NCBI RefSeq assembly: GCF_001559075.2
Contig: NZ_CP014015.2
Span: 2,852,001-2,916,000, forward strand
Reading direction: 5' to 3'
DNA length: 64,000 nt
Source: Citrobacter amalonaticus
Lineage (GTDB): Bacteria > Pseudomonadota > Gammaproteobacteria > Enterobacterales > Enterobacteriaceae
Under the pieces are notes generated by a model, which did no database searches, was not told the origin of the DNA, and saw only the letters and a list, made by a program, of their open reading frames with translations. Positions within the stretch are counted from its first letter, which is position 1, and every line of letters begins with the position of its first letter. Shown piece after piece: positions 16,017-25,387 of the stretch. Both the position numbers and the translations under genes were made by a program.

Positions 16017-17995
16017 GCAAACGTATTGCACGCTTCCCGGCGCTGTTGCTGGCGCTGTTGTTTATCGTCGCCGTAGAGTTAACCTGGACGAATTTCTCCG
16101 TTGCGCTGCCGCGTACCCAGTGGCAGCAGGCGCTGTGGTCACCCGATATTGACGTCATCGAGCAGATGATTTTCCATTACAGCCTTCTCCCTCGTCTGGT
16201 GATCTCCTTACTGGTTGGGGCCGGGCTGGGTCTGGTTGGCGTGCTCTTTCAACAGGTGCTGCGTAACCCGCTAGCGGAACCGACCACGCTGGGCGTGGCG
16301 ACCGGCGCGCAGTTGGGGATGACGGTCACGACATTGTGGGCGATCCCGGGCGTGATGGCCGCGCAGTTTGCCGCGCTGGCGGGCGCCTGTATTGTCGGCG
16401 CGCTGGTGTTTGGCGTCGCCTGGGGGAAACGACTTTCTCCCGTCACGCTGATCCTTGCCGGTCTGGTGGTCAGTCTGTACTGCGGGGCCATCAACCAACT
16501 GTTAGTCATCTTTCACCACGATCAGTTGCAAAGCATGTTCCTGTGGAGCACCGGAACGTTGACGCAAACTGACTGGGGCGGTGTGCAGCGTCTGTGGCCG
16601 CAACTGCTGGGCGGCGTGATGCTCACTCTGTTGTTGTTGCGCCCGCTAACCCTGATGGGGCTGGATGATGGCGTTGCGCGAAATCTAGGGCTGGCGTTGT
16701 CGCTGGCACGTCTGGCGGCGCTGATGCTGGCGATTGTGCTTAGCGCGCTGCTGGTCAATGCGGTGGGGATTATCGGTTTTATCGGTCTGTTCGCGCCGCT
16801 GCTGGCGAAAATGCTGGGCGCGCGTCGTCTGCTGGCGCGCCTGATGCTGGCTCCGCTGATCGGGGCGCTGATTCTGTGGCTGTCCGATCAGGTCATTCTC
16901 TGGCTGACCCGTGTATGGATGGAAGTGTCCACCGGTTCTGTGACGGCGCTGATCGGCGCACCGCTGCTGCTGTGGCTGCTACCGCGTCTGCGAAGTCAGA
17001 GCGCGCCGGATATGAACGTCAGCGATCGAGTGGCGACGGAACGTCAGCATGTGCTGGGTTATGCGCTGATCGGCGGCGTGCTGTTGTTGATCGGGGCATA
17101 TGTCGCGCTGTCGTTGGGGCGTGACGCGCAGGGCTGGAGCTGGGCCAGTGGCGTGCAACTGGAAGAACTGATGCCCTGGCGCTGGCCGCGCATTCTGGCG
17201 GCGATGATCGCCGGGGTGATGCTGGCGGTGGCGGGGTGTATTATCCAGCGGCTGACCGGGAACCCGATGGCGAGTCCTGAGGTGCTGGGGATCAGCTCCG
17301 GCGCGGCGTTCGGCGTTGTGCTGATGCTGTTTCTGGTGCCGGGCAATGCGTTTGGCTGGCTGTTGCCAGCCGGGAGTCTCGGTGCTGCCGCCACGCTGTT
17401 GATCATTATGATTGCCGCCGGACGGGGAGGATTCTCCCCCCACCGTATGCTGCTGGCCGGGATGGCGCTCAGCACGGCTTTCACCATGCTGTTGATGATG
17501 CTACAGGCAAGCGGCGATCCGCGTATGGCCGGGGTACTGACCTGGATCTCCGGTTCGACCTATAACGCGACGGGCCAGCAGGTGTTGCATACCGGGGTGG
17601 TGATGGCGATCCTACTGGCGATCACGCCACTGTGCCGTCGCTGGTTGACGATTTTGCCGCTGGGCGGTGATACCGCCCGCGCAGTCGGTATCGCGCTGAC
17701 ACCATCGCGGGTTGGCCTGCTGCTGCTGGCAGCCAGTCTGACGGCTGCCGCCACAATGACAATCGGTCCGCTGAGTTTTGTCGGGCTGATGGCGCCGCAT
17801 ATCGCGCGGATGTTAGGTTTTCGTCGAACGATGCCGCATATTGTGATGTCGGCGCTGGCGGGAGGATTATTACTCATCTTTGCCGACTGGTGCGGGCGGA
17901 TGGTGCTGTTTCCGTATCAGATCCCGGCGGGGATACTCTCAACGTTTATCGGTGCGCCGTACTTTATTTATCTGTTACGTAAGCAGAGTCGTTGA
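16013..17995 (+). CDS. fhuB: Ferric hydroxamate ABC transporter permease (GTG start)
   Basis: Inner-membrane permease of 660 residues made of two fused FecCD-type halves, each with about ten membrane segments. The halves are recognisable from repeated signatures such as NPLAEPTTLGVATGA (about 83-97) and NPMASPEVLGISSGA (about 417-431), and from GFIGLFAPLLAKML and SFVGLMAPHIARML near each half's end. It pairs with a FhuC dimer. The GTG start overlaps the fhuD stop. Last gene of the operon; a REP pair follows. Confidence 0.98.
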   Translation: MSKRIARFPALLLALLFIVAVELTWTNFSVALPRTQWQQALWSPDIDVIEQMIFHYSLLPRLVISLLVGAGLGLVGVLFQQVLRNPLAEPTTLGVATGAQLGMTVTTLWAIPGVMAAQFAALAGACIVGALVFGVAWGKRLSPVTLILAGLVVSLYCGAINQLLVIFHHDQLQSMFLWSTGTLTQTDWGGVQRLWPQLLGGVMLTLLLLRPLTLMGLDDGVARNLGLALSLARLAALMLAIVLSALLVNAVGIIGFIGLFAPLLAKMLGARRLLARLMLAPLIGALILWLSDQVILWLTRVWMEVSTGSVTALIGAPLLLWLLPRLRSQSAPDMNVSDRVATERQHVLGYALIGGVLLLIGAYVALSLGRDAQGWSWASGVQLEELMPWRWPRILAAMIAGVMLAVAGCIIQRLTGNPMASPEVLGISSGAAFGVVLMLFLVPGNAFGWLLPAGSLGAAATLLIIMIAAGRGGFSPHRMLLAGMALSTAFTMLLMMLQASGDPRMAGVLTWISGSTYNATGQQVLHTGVVMAILLAITPLCRRWLTILPLGGDTARAVGIALTPSRVGLLLLAASLTAAATMTIGPLSFVGLMAPHIARMLGFRRTMPHIVMSALAGGLLLIFADWCGRMVLFPYQIPAGILSTFIGAPYFIYLLRKQSR

Positions 17996-18011
17996 TTCGG
18001 TTGTTTTTCGT

Positions 18012-18088
18012 GTAGGCCGGATAAGACGCTTCGCGTCGCCATCCGGCAATAAAAAAGCCGGGTGGCGGCTTCGCCTTACCCGGCCTAC
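18012..18088. repeat. BIME between fhuB and hemL
   Basis: Two REP units (18012-18049, 18056-18088) lie between the convergent fhuB and hemL genes. Arms are GTAGGCCGGATAAGACGC and AGCCGGGTGGCGGC with their complements; the second unit is a CCGGGT variant. The run AAAAAAGCC between them may help termination on either strand. Confidence 0.9.
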
Positions 18089-18106
18089 GGTTTAAAACGT
18101 ACTCTG

Positions 18107-19387
18107 TTACAGCTTAGCAAACACCCGACGCGCGGCGTCGATAGTGTTATTGATGTCTTCCATGCTGTGCGCCACGGACATAAAGCCCGCTTCAAACGCG
18201 GAAGGCGCAAGGTAAATCCCCTCGTCCAGCATCATGTGGAAGAAGCGCTTGAAGCGTTCCACGTCGCAGGCCATCACGTCCTGGTAGCAGGTGACGGTTT
18301 TCGCGTCGGTGAAGAAAATCCCGAACATGCCGCCAACGTGGTTAACGACCAGTGGGATCGCGGTTTCCTCTGCCGCTTCCAGCAGACCTTCCGCCAGGCG
18401 CGTCGTCAGTTCATCCAGCGTTTCGTGAATGCCCGGCTGCGCCACTTCGGTCAGACAGGCAAAACCGGCCGCCATCGCAATCGGGTTGCCGGAGAGGGTG
18501 CCCGCCTGATAGACCGGACCCGTAGGAGCCAGCGCGTCCATCACGTCGCGACGACCACCGAACGCGCCCACAGGCATACCGCCGCCGATGATTTTGCCCA
18601 GACAGGTCAGATCCGGTACCACGTTGTAGTAATCCTGTGCGCCAGCCAGCGCTACGCGGAAGCCGGTCATCACTTCGTCGATAATCAGCAGCGCGCCGAA
18701 CTCATCGCACAGTGCGCGCAGACCCGGCAGGAATTCCGGCAGCGGCGGAATGCAGTTCATGTTGCCCGCGACTGGTTCAACGATGATACAGGCGATCTCC
18801 TGCGGGAACTGCTCGAACGCGGCACGCACAGAGTTGAGATCGTTATAGGTACAGGTCAGGGTGTGTTTTGCGAAATCCGCCGGCACGCCCGGAGAGTTCG
18901 GCTGGCCCAGGGTCAGCGCGCCGGAACCGGCTTTTACCAGCAGGCAGTCCGCGTGGCCGTGGTAGCAGCCTTCAAATTTGATGATCTTATCGCGGCCGGT
19001 GAAGCCACGCGCCAGACGAATGGCGCTCATGGTCGCTTCGGTACCGGAGTTGACCATTCGCACCATGTCCATCGTCGGTACCAGTTCAGTCACCAGTTCC
19101 GCCATTTTGACTTCCATCTCGGTCGGCGCGCCGAAGCTCAGGCCACGCTCAGCCGCGTCGATCACCGCGTTGCGGATCGCCGGATGATTGTGTCCCAGTA
19201 CCATCGGTCCCCAGGAGCCGACGTAATCGATGTAGGCTTTACCATCGACATCGTACAGATACGCGCCGTCCGCTTTTTCGATAAACAGCGGAGTACCACC
19301 CACGCCAGTAAAGGCGCGAACAGGGGAGTTAACGCCGCCGGGGATTAGCTCGCGTGCTGCGCTGTAGAGGTTTTCAGACTTACTCAT
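18107..19387 (-). CDS. hemL: Glutamate-1-semialdehyde 2,1-aminomutase
   Basis: PLP enzyme making 5-aminolevulinate from glutamate-1-semialdehyde in the C5 haem pathway. The 426-residue length equals E. coli HemL. The catalytic Lys265 is in TCLGKIIGGGMPVGAFGG; NSGTEATMSAIRLAR (113-127) and LLIIDEVMTGFR (about 233-244) are class III aminotransferase signatures. It stands alone, convergent with fhuB and divergent from clcA. Confidence 0.98.
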   Translation of the reverse strand: MSKSENLYSAARELIPGGVNSPVRAFTGVGGTPLFIEKADGAYLYDVDGKAYIDYVGSWGPMVLGHNHPAIRNAVIDAAERGLSFGAPTEMEVKMAELVTELVPTMDMVRMVNSGTEATMSAIRLARGFTGRDKIIKFEGCYHGHADCLLVKAGSGALTLGQPNSPGVPADFAKHTLTCTYNDLNSVRAAFEQFPQEIACIIVEPVAGNMNCIPPLPEFLPGLRALCDEFGALLIIDEVMTGFRVALAGAQDYYNVVPDLTCLGKIIGGGMPVGAFGGRRDVMDALAPTGPVYQAGTLSGNPIAMAAGFACLTEVAQPGIHETLDELTTRLAEGLLEAAEETAIPLVVNHVGGMFGIFFTDAKTVTCYQDVMACDVERFKRFFHMMLDEGIYLAPSAFEAGFMSVAHSMEDINNTIDAARRVFAKL

Positions 19388-19555
19388 GGATGGGTTCCTG
19401 GTTCGTAGAAAAAGTGAATGCCCGCTATTCTAGTTATTCAGAGAAGGTTATGAAAGTTTTGCGCATTTGAAACATTACGATTTACAGGGGATTTTCGGGT
19501 AAGAGGCGAGTACAATGCCGCCTCTGCATTTGTATTACCAATTAATGATCATCTG

Positions 19556-20977
19556 ATGAAGACAGAAACTCCCTCTTTTGAAGCACAGCAAATTGTGCGC
19601 TTACGGCGCAGAGACCAAATTCGTCGACTGCTGGAGCGGGATAAAACGCCGCTGGCGATCTTAATGATGGCGGCAGTGGTGGGGACGCTCACCGGTCTGG
19701 CGGGCGTGGCGTTCGAAAAAGCGGTGAGCTGGGTGCAAAACCTGCGTATCGGTGCGCTAGTGAATGTGGCTGACCATCCGATTCTGCTCTGGCCGCTGGC
19801 GTTTATTCTCTCTGCATTACTGGCGATGGTCGGCTATTTTCTGGTGCGTAAATTTGCGCCGGAAGCTGGCGGGTCGGGGATCCCGGAGATCGAAGGGGCG
19901 CTGGAAGAACTTCGCCCCGTACGCTGGTGGCGCGTGTTGCCGGTCAAGTTTTTCGGTGGGATGGGCACGCTGGGCGCAGGGATGGTGCTGGGACGCGAAG
20001 GGCCGACGGTACAAATCGGCGGTAATATTGGCCGCATGGTGCTGGATATCTTCCGCATGCGTAGCGCCGAGGCGCGCCATACGCTGTTGGCAACCGGGGC
20101 AGCGGCAGGGCTTTCAGCCGCCTTCAACGCACCGCTGGCGGGCATTCTGTTTATCATCGAGGAGATGCGTCCGCAGTTTCGCTATAACCTTATCTCGATC
20201 AAAGCCGTCTTTACCGGCGTAATCATGTCGAGCATTGTTTTCCGCATTTTCAACGGTGAATCGCCGATCATCGAAGTAGGGAAACTGTCCAACGCGCCGG
20301 TCAATACGTTGTGGCTGTATCTGATCCTCGGGATGGTTTTTGGCTGTGTGGGGCCGGTTTTTAATAAGCTGGTACTGCGTACCCAGGATATGTTCCAGCG
20401 TTTTCACCATGGAAACATCACCAAATGGGTGCTGATGGGCGGGGCGATTGGCGGTCTGTGCGGCATTCTGGGGCTGATTGAACCAGCGGCGGCAGGCGGC
20501 GGTTTTAACCTTATCCCTATTGCGGCGGCGGGCAATTTTAGCGTCGGACTGTTGCTGTTTATCTTTATCGCACGAGTGATCACCACGTTGCTTTGTTTCT
20601 CTTCCGGTGCGCCCGGCGGGATCTTTGCGCCGATGCTGGCGCTGGGTACGCTGTTGGGTACCGCATTTGGCATGGCGGCGGCAGCAGGTTTTCCGCATTA
20701 TCAGCTTGAGGCCGGAACGTTTGCCATCGCCGGTATGGGTGCGCTGCTGGCGGCCTCAGTGCGCGCGCCGTTGACCGGGATTGTGCTGGTGCTGGAGATG
20801 ACCGATAACTATCAGCTCATTTTGCCAATGATTATTACCTGTCTTGGCGCAACACTATTGGCACAATTCCTGGGCGGAAAACCGCTATACTCCACTATCC
20901 TTGCCCGCACGCTGGCGAAGCAGGAAGCGGAGCAGGCGGCAAAAAGTCAGACGACCACCGCTGGCGAGAATACTTGA
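19556..20977 (+). CDS. clcA: H+/Cl- exchange transporter ClcA
   Basis: Homodimeric inner-membrane CLC antiporter (two Cl- for one H+) that supports extreme acid resistance. All functional residues are visible in the 473-residue protein: the selectivity motif GSGIPE (106-111), gating Glu148 in GREGPTVQ, proton Glu203 in FIIEEM, and the pore Tyr in PLYSTI (about 445). The 168-base gap to hemL holds its promoter, which I could not pin down. Its stop overlaps the presumed -35 of erpA. Confidence 0.98.
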   Translation: MKTETPSFEAQQIVRLRRRDQIRRLLERDKTPLAILMMAAVVGTLTGLAGVAFEKAVSWVQNLRIGALVNVADHPILLWPLAFILSALLAMVGYFLVRKFAPEAGGSGIPEIEGALEELRPVRWWRVLPVKFFGGMGTLGAGMVLGREGPTVQIGGNIGRMVLDIFRMRSAEARHTLLATGAAAGLSAAFNAPLAGILFIIEEMRPQFRYNLISIKAVFTGVIMSSIVFRIFNGESPIIEVGKLSNAPVNTLWLYLILGMVFGCVGPVFNKLVLRTQDMFQRFHHGNITKWVLMGGAIGGLCGILGLIEPAAAGGGFNLIPIAAAGNFSVGLLLFIFIARVITTLLCFSSGAPGGIFAPMLALGTLLGTAFGMAAAAGFPHYQLEAGTFAIAGMGALLAASVRAPLTGIVLVLEMTDNYQLILPMIITCLGATLLAQFLGGKPLYSTILARTLAKQEAEQAAKSQTTTAGENT

Positions 20978-21033
20978 ATGAAATACCAGGGTATTAGATA
21001 ATGGCGTTAATATTGGGTCAGAATTTGCCCAAT
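20974..21033 (+). promoter_or_regulatory. erpA promoter with palindromic operator candidate
   Basis: TTGAAT (20974-20979) and GATAAT (20997-21002) are 17 bases apart, a good sigma-70 promoter whose -35 overlaps the clcA stop. The spacer contains the perfect palindrome AATACC-AG-GGTATT (20982-20995). A second inverted repeat, ATTGGG/CCCAAT, is at 21012-21033 in the leader. Either could be an operator; erpA is iron-sulfur regulated through IscR in E. coli, but I cannot say that these are IscR sites. Confidence 0.6.
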
Positions 21034-21058
21034 TGCCGATGTCGTTTGGAGCAAAAAT

Positions 21059-21403
21059 ATGAGTGATGACGTAGCGCTGCCACTGCAATTTACTGAAGCA
21101 GCAGCCAATAAAGTAAAAAGCCTGATCGCTGACGAAGAAAACCCGAACCTGAAACTGCGTGTGTATATCACCGGGGGAGGATGCAGCGGTTTCCAGTATG
21201 GTTTTACCTTTGATGACCAGGTCAACGAAGGTGATATGACCATCGAGAAACAGGGCGTTGGCCTGGTGGTTGACCCTATGAGCCTGCAGTATCTGGTCGG
21301 CGGTTCTGTTGACTACACCGAGGGTCTGGAAGGTTCTCGCTTTGTAGTCACCAACCCGAATGCGAAAAGCACCTGCGGGTGTGGCTCTTCCTTCAGCATC
21401 TGA
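21059..21403 (+). CDS. erpA: A-type iron-sulfur carrier ErpA
   Basis: Carries Fe-S clusters to essential apoproteins, notably the isoprenoid enzymes IspG and IspH. The 114-residue protein has the three conserved cysteines: Cys42 in GGGCSGFQYG and Cys106/Cys108 in STCGCGSSFSI. Start ATG at 21059 follows TGGAGCAAAAAT. Monocistronic by layout, with its own promoter and a REP pair downstream. Confidence 0.98.
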   Translation: MSDDVALPLQFTEAAANKVKSLIADEENPNLKLRVYITGGGCSGFQYGFTFDDQVNEGDMTIEKQGVGLVVDPMSLQYLVGGSVDYTEGLEGSRFVVTNPNAKSTCGCGSSFSI

Positions 21404-21416
21404 TTGCTATCTGTCA

Positions 21417-21498
21417 TGCCGGATGACGGCATAAATGCCTTATCCGGCCTACGGTGTTGTTCTGTTGTAGGCCCGATAAGCGCAGCGCCATCGGGCAA
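21417..21498. repeat. BIME between erpA and yadS
   Basis: Two REP units (21417-21452 and 21467-21498) sit between convergent erpA and yadS. The second uses a CCCGAT/ATCGGG arm instead of CCGGAT, a known REP variant class. Confidence 0.88.
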
Positions 21499-21505
21499 AA
21501 TCAAG

Positions 21506-22129
21506 TCAACGGCTATTCTCATCTAACGCAAATGTCGGCAGCTTCAGATGCCAGCGGATCGCCGCGAGGCGAATTACCAGCGTCACAACCATCCCCATCA
21601 TACTGGCGGCTTCCAGCGGCATCGCGAAGGTGTAATACGCGGTTGCGTGGACAATCCCGCCGATAATACAGGCCGTTGCGTAGATTTCCGTACGCAGGAT
21701 CATCGGGATTTCTCGTGCCAGCACATCGCGAATAATACCGCCGCCCACGCCGGTGATGACGCCCATACAGATCGCTACCAGCGGCCCCGTTCCTGCAATA
21801 AATGCTTTGTTGACGCCGATACCCACAAACACTGCCAGACCGACGGCGTCCAGCACCGGCAACATCCATTTGGGTAAGCGTCGGGGCTGACGCACCAGCA
21901 GGATCGTCAACATGCTGGTGACCATCGCCACCACCAGATCGGTAGGATCTTTAACCCAGAAAACGGGACCGTTATCTAGTGCCATATCACGGATCGTCCC
22001 GCCGCCCACGGCGGTAACAACGCCCAATACCAGCACGCCAAACGGGTCCATACGCAGTTTTCCGGCCAGTAATACGCCAGAGATAGCAAATACCGCTGTG
22101 CCTACAATATCCAGCCAATAGACGAGCAT
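21506..22129 (-). CDS. yadS: Inner-membrane protein YadS, UPF0126/TRIC-like family
   Basis: A 207-residue membrane protein with about seven hydrophobic segments. Two internal repeats are visible, each with a glycine-rich motif: VVTAVGGGTIRD (about 38-49) and VITGVGGGIIRD (about 124-135). This pattern defines the UPF0126 family, related to trimeric cation channels; the substrate here is not known to me. It lies downstream of btuF and mtn on the same strand, 37 bases from btuF, and is probably in that operon. Confidence 0.93.
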   Translation of the reverse strand: MLVYWLDIVGTAVFAISGVLLAGKLRMDPFGVLVLGVVTAVGGGTIRDMALDNGPVFWVKDPTDLVVAMVTSMLTILLVRQPRRLPKWMLPVLDAVGLAVFVGIGVNKAFIAGTGPLVAICMGVITGVGGGIIRDVLAREIPMILRTEIYATACIIGGIVHATAYYTFAMPLEAASMMGMVVTLVIRLAAIRWHLKLPTFALDENSR

Positions 22130-22166
22130 GATTCAAATCCTCACAACACACCTGTTGGGGCAGGCG

Positions 22167-22967
22167 CTAATTCACCTGGGAAAGCGCATTACAGAGTTGT
22201 TTTGCGGCGAGGATAATACGCGGGCTTGCGCGTTCAAACCAGTCACTGGTGAGGGGAATTACCGGAATTTGTAGCTGATCACCCCAGTATTGCTTAATTT
22301 TGAGAATTTCACCCGCATCTCCGGCGACAACGATCGCTTGCGGTGCGCGCGCCAGCACCTGTTCGCGACTAACCTGCGGCCAGGGAACCCGACTGCCGGC
22401 AAAGATGTTTTCTCCACCGCAGATCTCAATAACCTCGTTTTGAATCGACCCTTTTCCGCTGGTAAAGGGCGGATTGATGCCAAACTGCAAAAACACGCGT
22501 TTTTTCGCTTTGCCTGCATACTGAGATTTTAGCTGCGAATAGTCGTCCAGCAAGGTTTGCGCGGCGTGCCTTGCCATTTCGGGATGTGGGCTAAAGGCGG
22601 CCAGCTTCTGCAACATGTCGGCAATCTGTTCGATGGTGACGGCATCGATCCACATGACCTTGATACCCAACGAAGTGAGTTGATTCACCTGTCGTTCGGC
22701 ATTGCCGCCGCGCCAGGCGAGGACCAGATCCGGCTTCAGCGCCACAATCCGTTCCAGATTCATGCCTTGCCAGGTCGAGACCTGTTCAATGCCTTGCGCC
22801 TGTGGCGGATAGTCTGAATAGCTGCTGACGCCAACGGGCGTGATTCCGGCGGCAAAGGCGAGTTCCGTGTTGGCAGGAGAGAGTGAAATCACGCGCGGCG
22901 CGGCATGCAGCCACACCGGAAGGGCTAATAGCAGGGCGGCAAGCGCCCTGGAGAGGGATTTAACCAT
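22167..22967 (-). CDS. btuF: Vitamin B12-binding periplasmic protein BtuF
   Basis: Periplasmic receptor delivering cobalamin to the BtuCD ABC transporter. The 266-residue precursor has a signal peptide ending WLHA (about residue 22) followed by APRVISLSPANTEL, the start of a helical-backbone binding fold. It overlaps mtn by 8 bases. The partner genes btuC and btuD are not in this window. No cobalamin riboswitch is visible upstream, in keeping with its place behind mtn. Confidence 0.97.
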   Translation of the reverse strand: MVKSLSRALAALLLALPVWLHAAPRVISLSPANTELAFAAGITPVGVSSYSDYPPQAQGIEQVSTWQGMNLERIVALKPDLVLAWRGGNAERQVNQLTSLGIKVMWIDAVTIEQIADMLQKLAAFSPHPEMARHAAQTLLDDYSQLKSQYAGKAKKRVFLQFGINPPFTSGKGSIQNEVIEICGGENIFAGSRVPWPQVSREQVLARAPQAIVVAGDAGEILKIKQYWGDQLQIPVIPLTSDWFERASPRIILAAKQLCNALSQVN

Positions 22968-23658
22968 GCGCCAGTTTCTGTACCAGCGATTCGACCATCA
23001 GCGTGGATTGCTTCGCGGCAACGGCCAGGAACTCATCAAAGCTGAGATGAGACTGCTGATCGGCGACATCAGAGATCGCGCGGACCACCACAAACGGCAC
23101 CTTAAAGTTATGGCAAACATGAGCAATCGCGGTGGCTTCCATTTCAACGGCAATCGCCTGCGGGAAGTTATGCTGGATTTTTGCCAGTCCCACGGAACCG
23201 TTGATAAACGCATCGCCGCTGACGATCAGACCGCGAACGGCATTCAGGTTCAGCTTCGCAATGCAGGATTCTGCTGCGGCAATCAGTTTTTCATCGGCTT
23301 TAAAACCGGCCGGGCAGCCCGGCAGTTGGCCGAACTCATAACCAAATGCGGTGACGTCAGCGTCGTGATAGCGCGCTTCATCAGAAACCACAATGTCACC
23401 CACTTTCAGGGTTGGTGCGAGACCGCCCGCTGAGCCAGTGTTAATAATGACGTCCGGCTTGCAGCGTTCGAGCAGCAGCGTAGCGCCCAGCGCCGCCGCC
23501 ACTTTACCAATACCGGATTTCAGCAGCGCAACGTCGGTTCCGTTAAGCTGACCGGTGTAAATTTCACAACCGCCCAGGGTGAGAGTTTGACGGTTTTCGA
23601 TTTTGTCACGCAGCAGCGTAACCTCTTCTTCCATTGCACCAATGATGCCGATTTTCAT
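22960..23658 (-). CDS. mtn: 5'-methylthioadenosine/S-adenosylhomocysteine nucleosidase
   Basis: Hydrolyses methylthioadenosine and S-adenosylhomocysteine, feeding methionine salvage and autoinducer-2 synthesis. The 232-residue protein has Glu12 in GAMEEEVTLL, the substrate-binding AVEMEATA segment (about 171-178) and the catalytic Asp in VRAISDVAD (about 197). Leads the mtn-btuF-yadS set and is divergent from dgt. Confidence 0.97.
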   Translation of the reverse strand: MKIGIIGAMEEEVTLLRDKIENRQTLTLGGCEIYTGQLNGTDVALLKSGIGKVAAALGATLLLERCKPDVIINTGSAGGLAPTLKVGDIVVSDEARYHDADVTAFGYEFGQLPGCPAGFKADEKLIAAAESCIAKLNLNAVRGLIVSGDAFINGSVGLAKIQHNFPQAIAVEMEATAIAHVCHNFKVPFVVVRAISDVADQQSHLSFDEFLAVAAKQSTLMVESLVQKLAHG

Positions 23659-23740
23659 AGATTTACTCGCGCCAGGTGAGATTTAAAGGCATAGTCTATC
23701 ATGCGCTTAAGGCGAAGTGCATTCTCACGCGGGAGAGGAC

Positions 23741-25258
23741 ATGTCACAGATTGATTTCCGGAAAAAAATAAACTGGCACCGTCGTTTTCGTTCTCCGCAA
23801 GGGGTAAAAACCGAGCATGAGATCCTGCGCATTTTTGAAAGCGACCGTGGACGCATTATTAACTCTCCGGCGATCCGTCGCCTGCAGCAAAAAACCCAGG
23901 TGTTTCCCCTTGAGCGTAATGCCGCCGTGCGTACGCGTCTTACCCATTCGATGGAAGTTCAGCAGGTGGGGCGCTATATCGCCAAAGAGATTTTAAGCCG
24001 CCTCAAAGAACAGAAACTGCTGGAACAATACGGCCTGGATGAGTTAACGGGACCGTTTGAGAGCATCGTCGAAATGTCCTGCCTGATGCATGACATTGGC
24101 AACCCGCCGTTTGGGCACTTTGGCGAGGCGGCGATCAATGACTGGTTTCGCCAGCGTTTACATCCGGCGGATGCGGAAAGCCAACCCTTAACCGAAGATC
24201 GTTGCATTGTGGCGACGTTGCGTCTGCGCGAAGGCGAGGAGTCGTTGAACGATATCCGCCGTAAAGTACGCCAGGATCTGTGTCACTTTGAAGGGAATGC
24301 CCAGGGGATTCGGCTGGTCCATACCTTGATGCGAATGAACCTGACATGGGCCCAGGTCGGCGGGATCTTAAAATATACCCGCCCGGCATGGTGGCGGGGA
24401 GACACGCCCGCGACGCACAACTATTTAATGAAAAAACCGGGCTATTATCTTTCTGAAGAACCGTATATTGCGAGGTTACGTAAAGAACTCGATCTCGCGG
24501 TTTACAGTCGCTTTCCGTTAACGTGGATAATGGAAGCCGCCGACGATATCTCTTATTGCGTCGCCGATCTGGAAGATGCGGTAGAGAAAAGAATCTTCAG
24601 CGTTGAGCAACTCTATCATCATTTACATGAGGCCTGGGGGGAGCATGAGAAAGGTTCGCTCTTTGCGCAGGTTGTCGAAAATGCCTGGGACAAATCACGT
24701 GCGAATTATCTGAGTCGCAGTACTGAAGATCAATTTTTCATGTATTTGCGAGTGAATACGCTGAATAAACTGGTGCCCTACGCGGCGCAGCGTTTTATTG
24801 ATAACCTGGAACAAATCTTTGATGGGCGGTTTAATCAGGCGTTACTGGAAGATGGCAGCAGCTTTAGCCGTCTGCTGAAGATCTATAAAAATGTTGCGAT
24901 GAAACATGTGTTTAGCCATCCTGATGTAGAGCAGCTCGAATTACAGGGCTATCGGGTGATCAGCGGCTTACTCGATATCTACCGTCCTTTATTAAGCCTG
25001 CCGCTTGCGGATTTCAGCGAGCTGGTGGAAAAAGAGCGGTTGCCGCGTTTTCCTATCGAATCGCGCTTATTTCAGAAACTGTCAACGCGTCACCGACTGG
25101 CCTATGTGGAGGCCGTGGGGAAATTAACGTCAGATTCACCTGAGTATCCCGTGCTGGAATATTATTACCGTTGTCGACTGATCCAGGATTATATCAGCGG
25201 CATGACCGACCTCTACGCCTGGGATGAATATCGTCGTCTGATGGCGGTCGAACAATAA
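23741..25258 (+). CDS. dgt: Deoxyguanosinetriphosphate triphosphohydrolase
   Basis: HD-domain enzyme that splits dGTP into deoxyguanosine and triphosphate, limiting the dGTP pool. The HD metal site is in SCLMHDIGNPPFGHF (about 113-127), with an upstream His in TRLTHSMEV (about 65-73). The ATG at 23741 gives 505 residues as in E. coli and follows GGGAGAGGAC; eight further upstream codons are open but unlikely. Confidence 0.97.
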   Translation: MSQIDFRKKINWHRRFRSPQGVKTEHEILRIFESDRGRIINSPAIRRLQQKTQVFPLERNAAVRTRLTHSMEVQQVGRYIAKEILSRLKEQKLLEQYGLDELTGPFESIVEMSCLMHDIGNPPFGHFGEAAINDWFRQRLHPADAESQPLTEDRCIVATLRLREGEESLNDIRRKVRQDLCHFEGNAQGIRLVHTLMRMNLTWAQVGGILKYTRPAWWRGDTPATHNYLMKKPGYYLSEEPYIARLRKELDLAVYSRFPLTWIMEAADDISYCVADLEDAVEKRIFSVEQLYHHLHEAWGEHEKGSLFAQVVENAWDKSRANYLSRSTEDQFFMYLRVNTLNKLVPYAAQRFIDNLEQIFDGRFNQALLEDGSSFSRLLKIYKNVAMKHVFSHPDVEQLELQGYRVISGLLDIYRPLLSLPLADFSELVEKERLPRFPIESRLFQKLSTRHRLAYVEAVGKLTSDSPEYPVLEYYYRCRLIQDYISGMTDLYAWDEYRRLMAVEQ

Positions 25259-25314
25259 GCAGAGTTTTGTAAAGACGGACAATAAATTTTTACCTTTTCC
25301 ATAAACTTCTGCCC

Positions 25315-25342
25315 GGAACTTAGCGCTATAAAATGAATCTGA
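25315..25342 (+). promoter_or_regulatory. Sigma-E promoter of degP
   Basis: GGAACTT (25315-25321) and TCTGA (25338-25342) are spaced by 16 bases, a near-consensus sigma-E promoter, 45 bases before the degP start. Matches the known envelope-stress control of degP. Confidence 0.85.
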
Positions 25343-25387
25343 CGTACACAGCAATTTTGCGTTATCTGTTAATTGAGATTGAGACAC

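Noticed and set aside
16013..17995. Possible accidental fusion of two permease genes in fhuB
   Set aside because: Two-half FecCD permeases are the normal FhuB architecture; 660 residues is the E. coli length.
18062..19348. 428-codon open frame on the plus strand opposite hemL
   Set aside because: Shadow of hemL, which has all active-site residues.
22130..23740. Cobalamin riboswitch ahead of btuF
   Set aside because: btuF overlaps mtn by 8 bases and the region upstream of mtn is only 82 bases with no B12-box that I can see.
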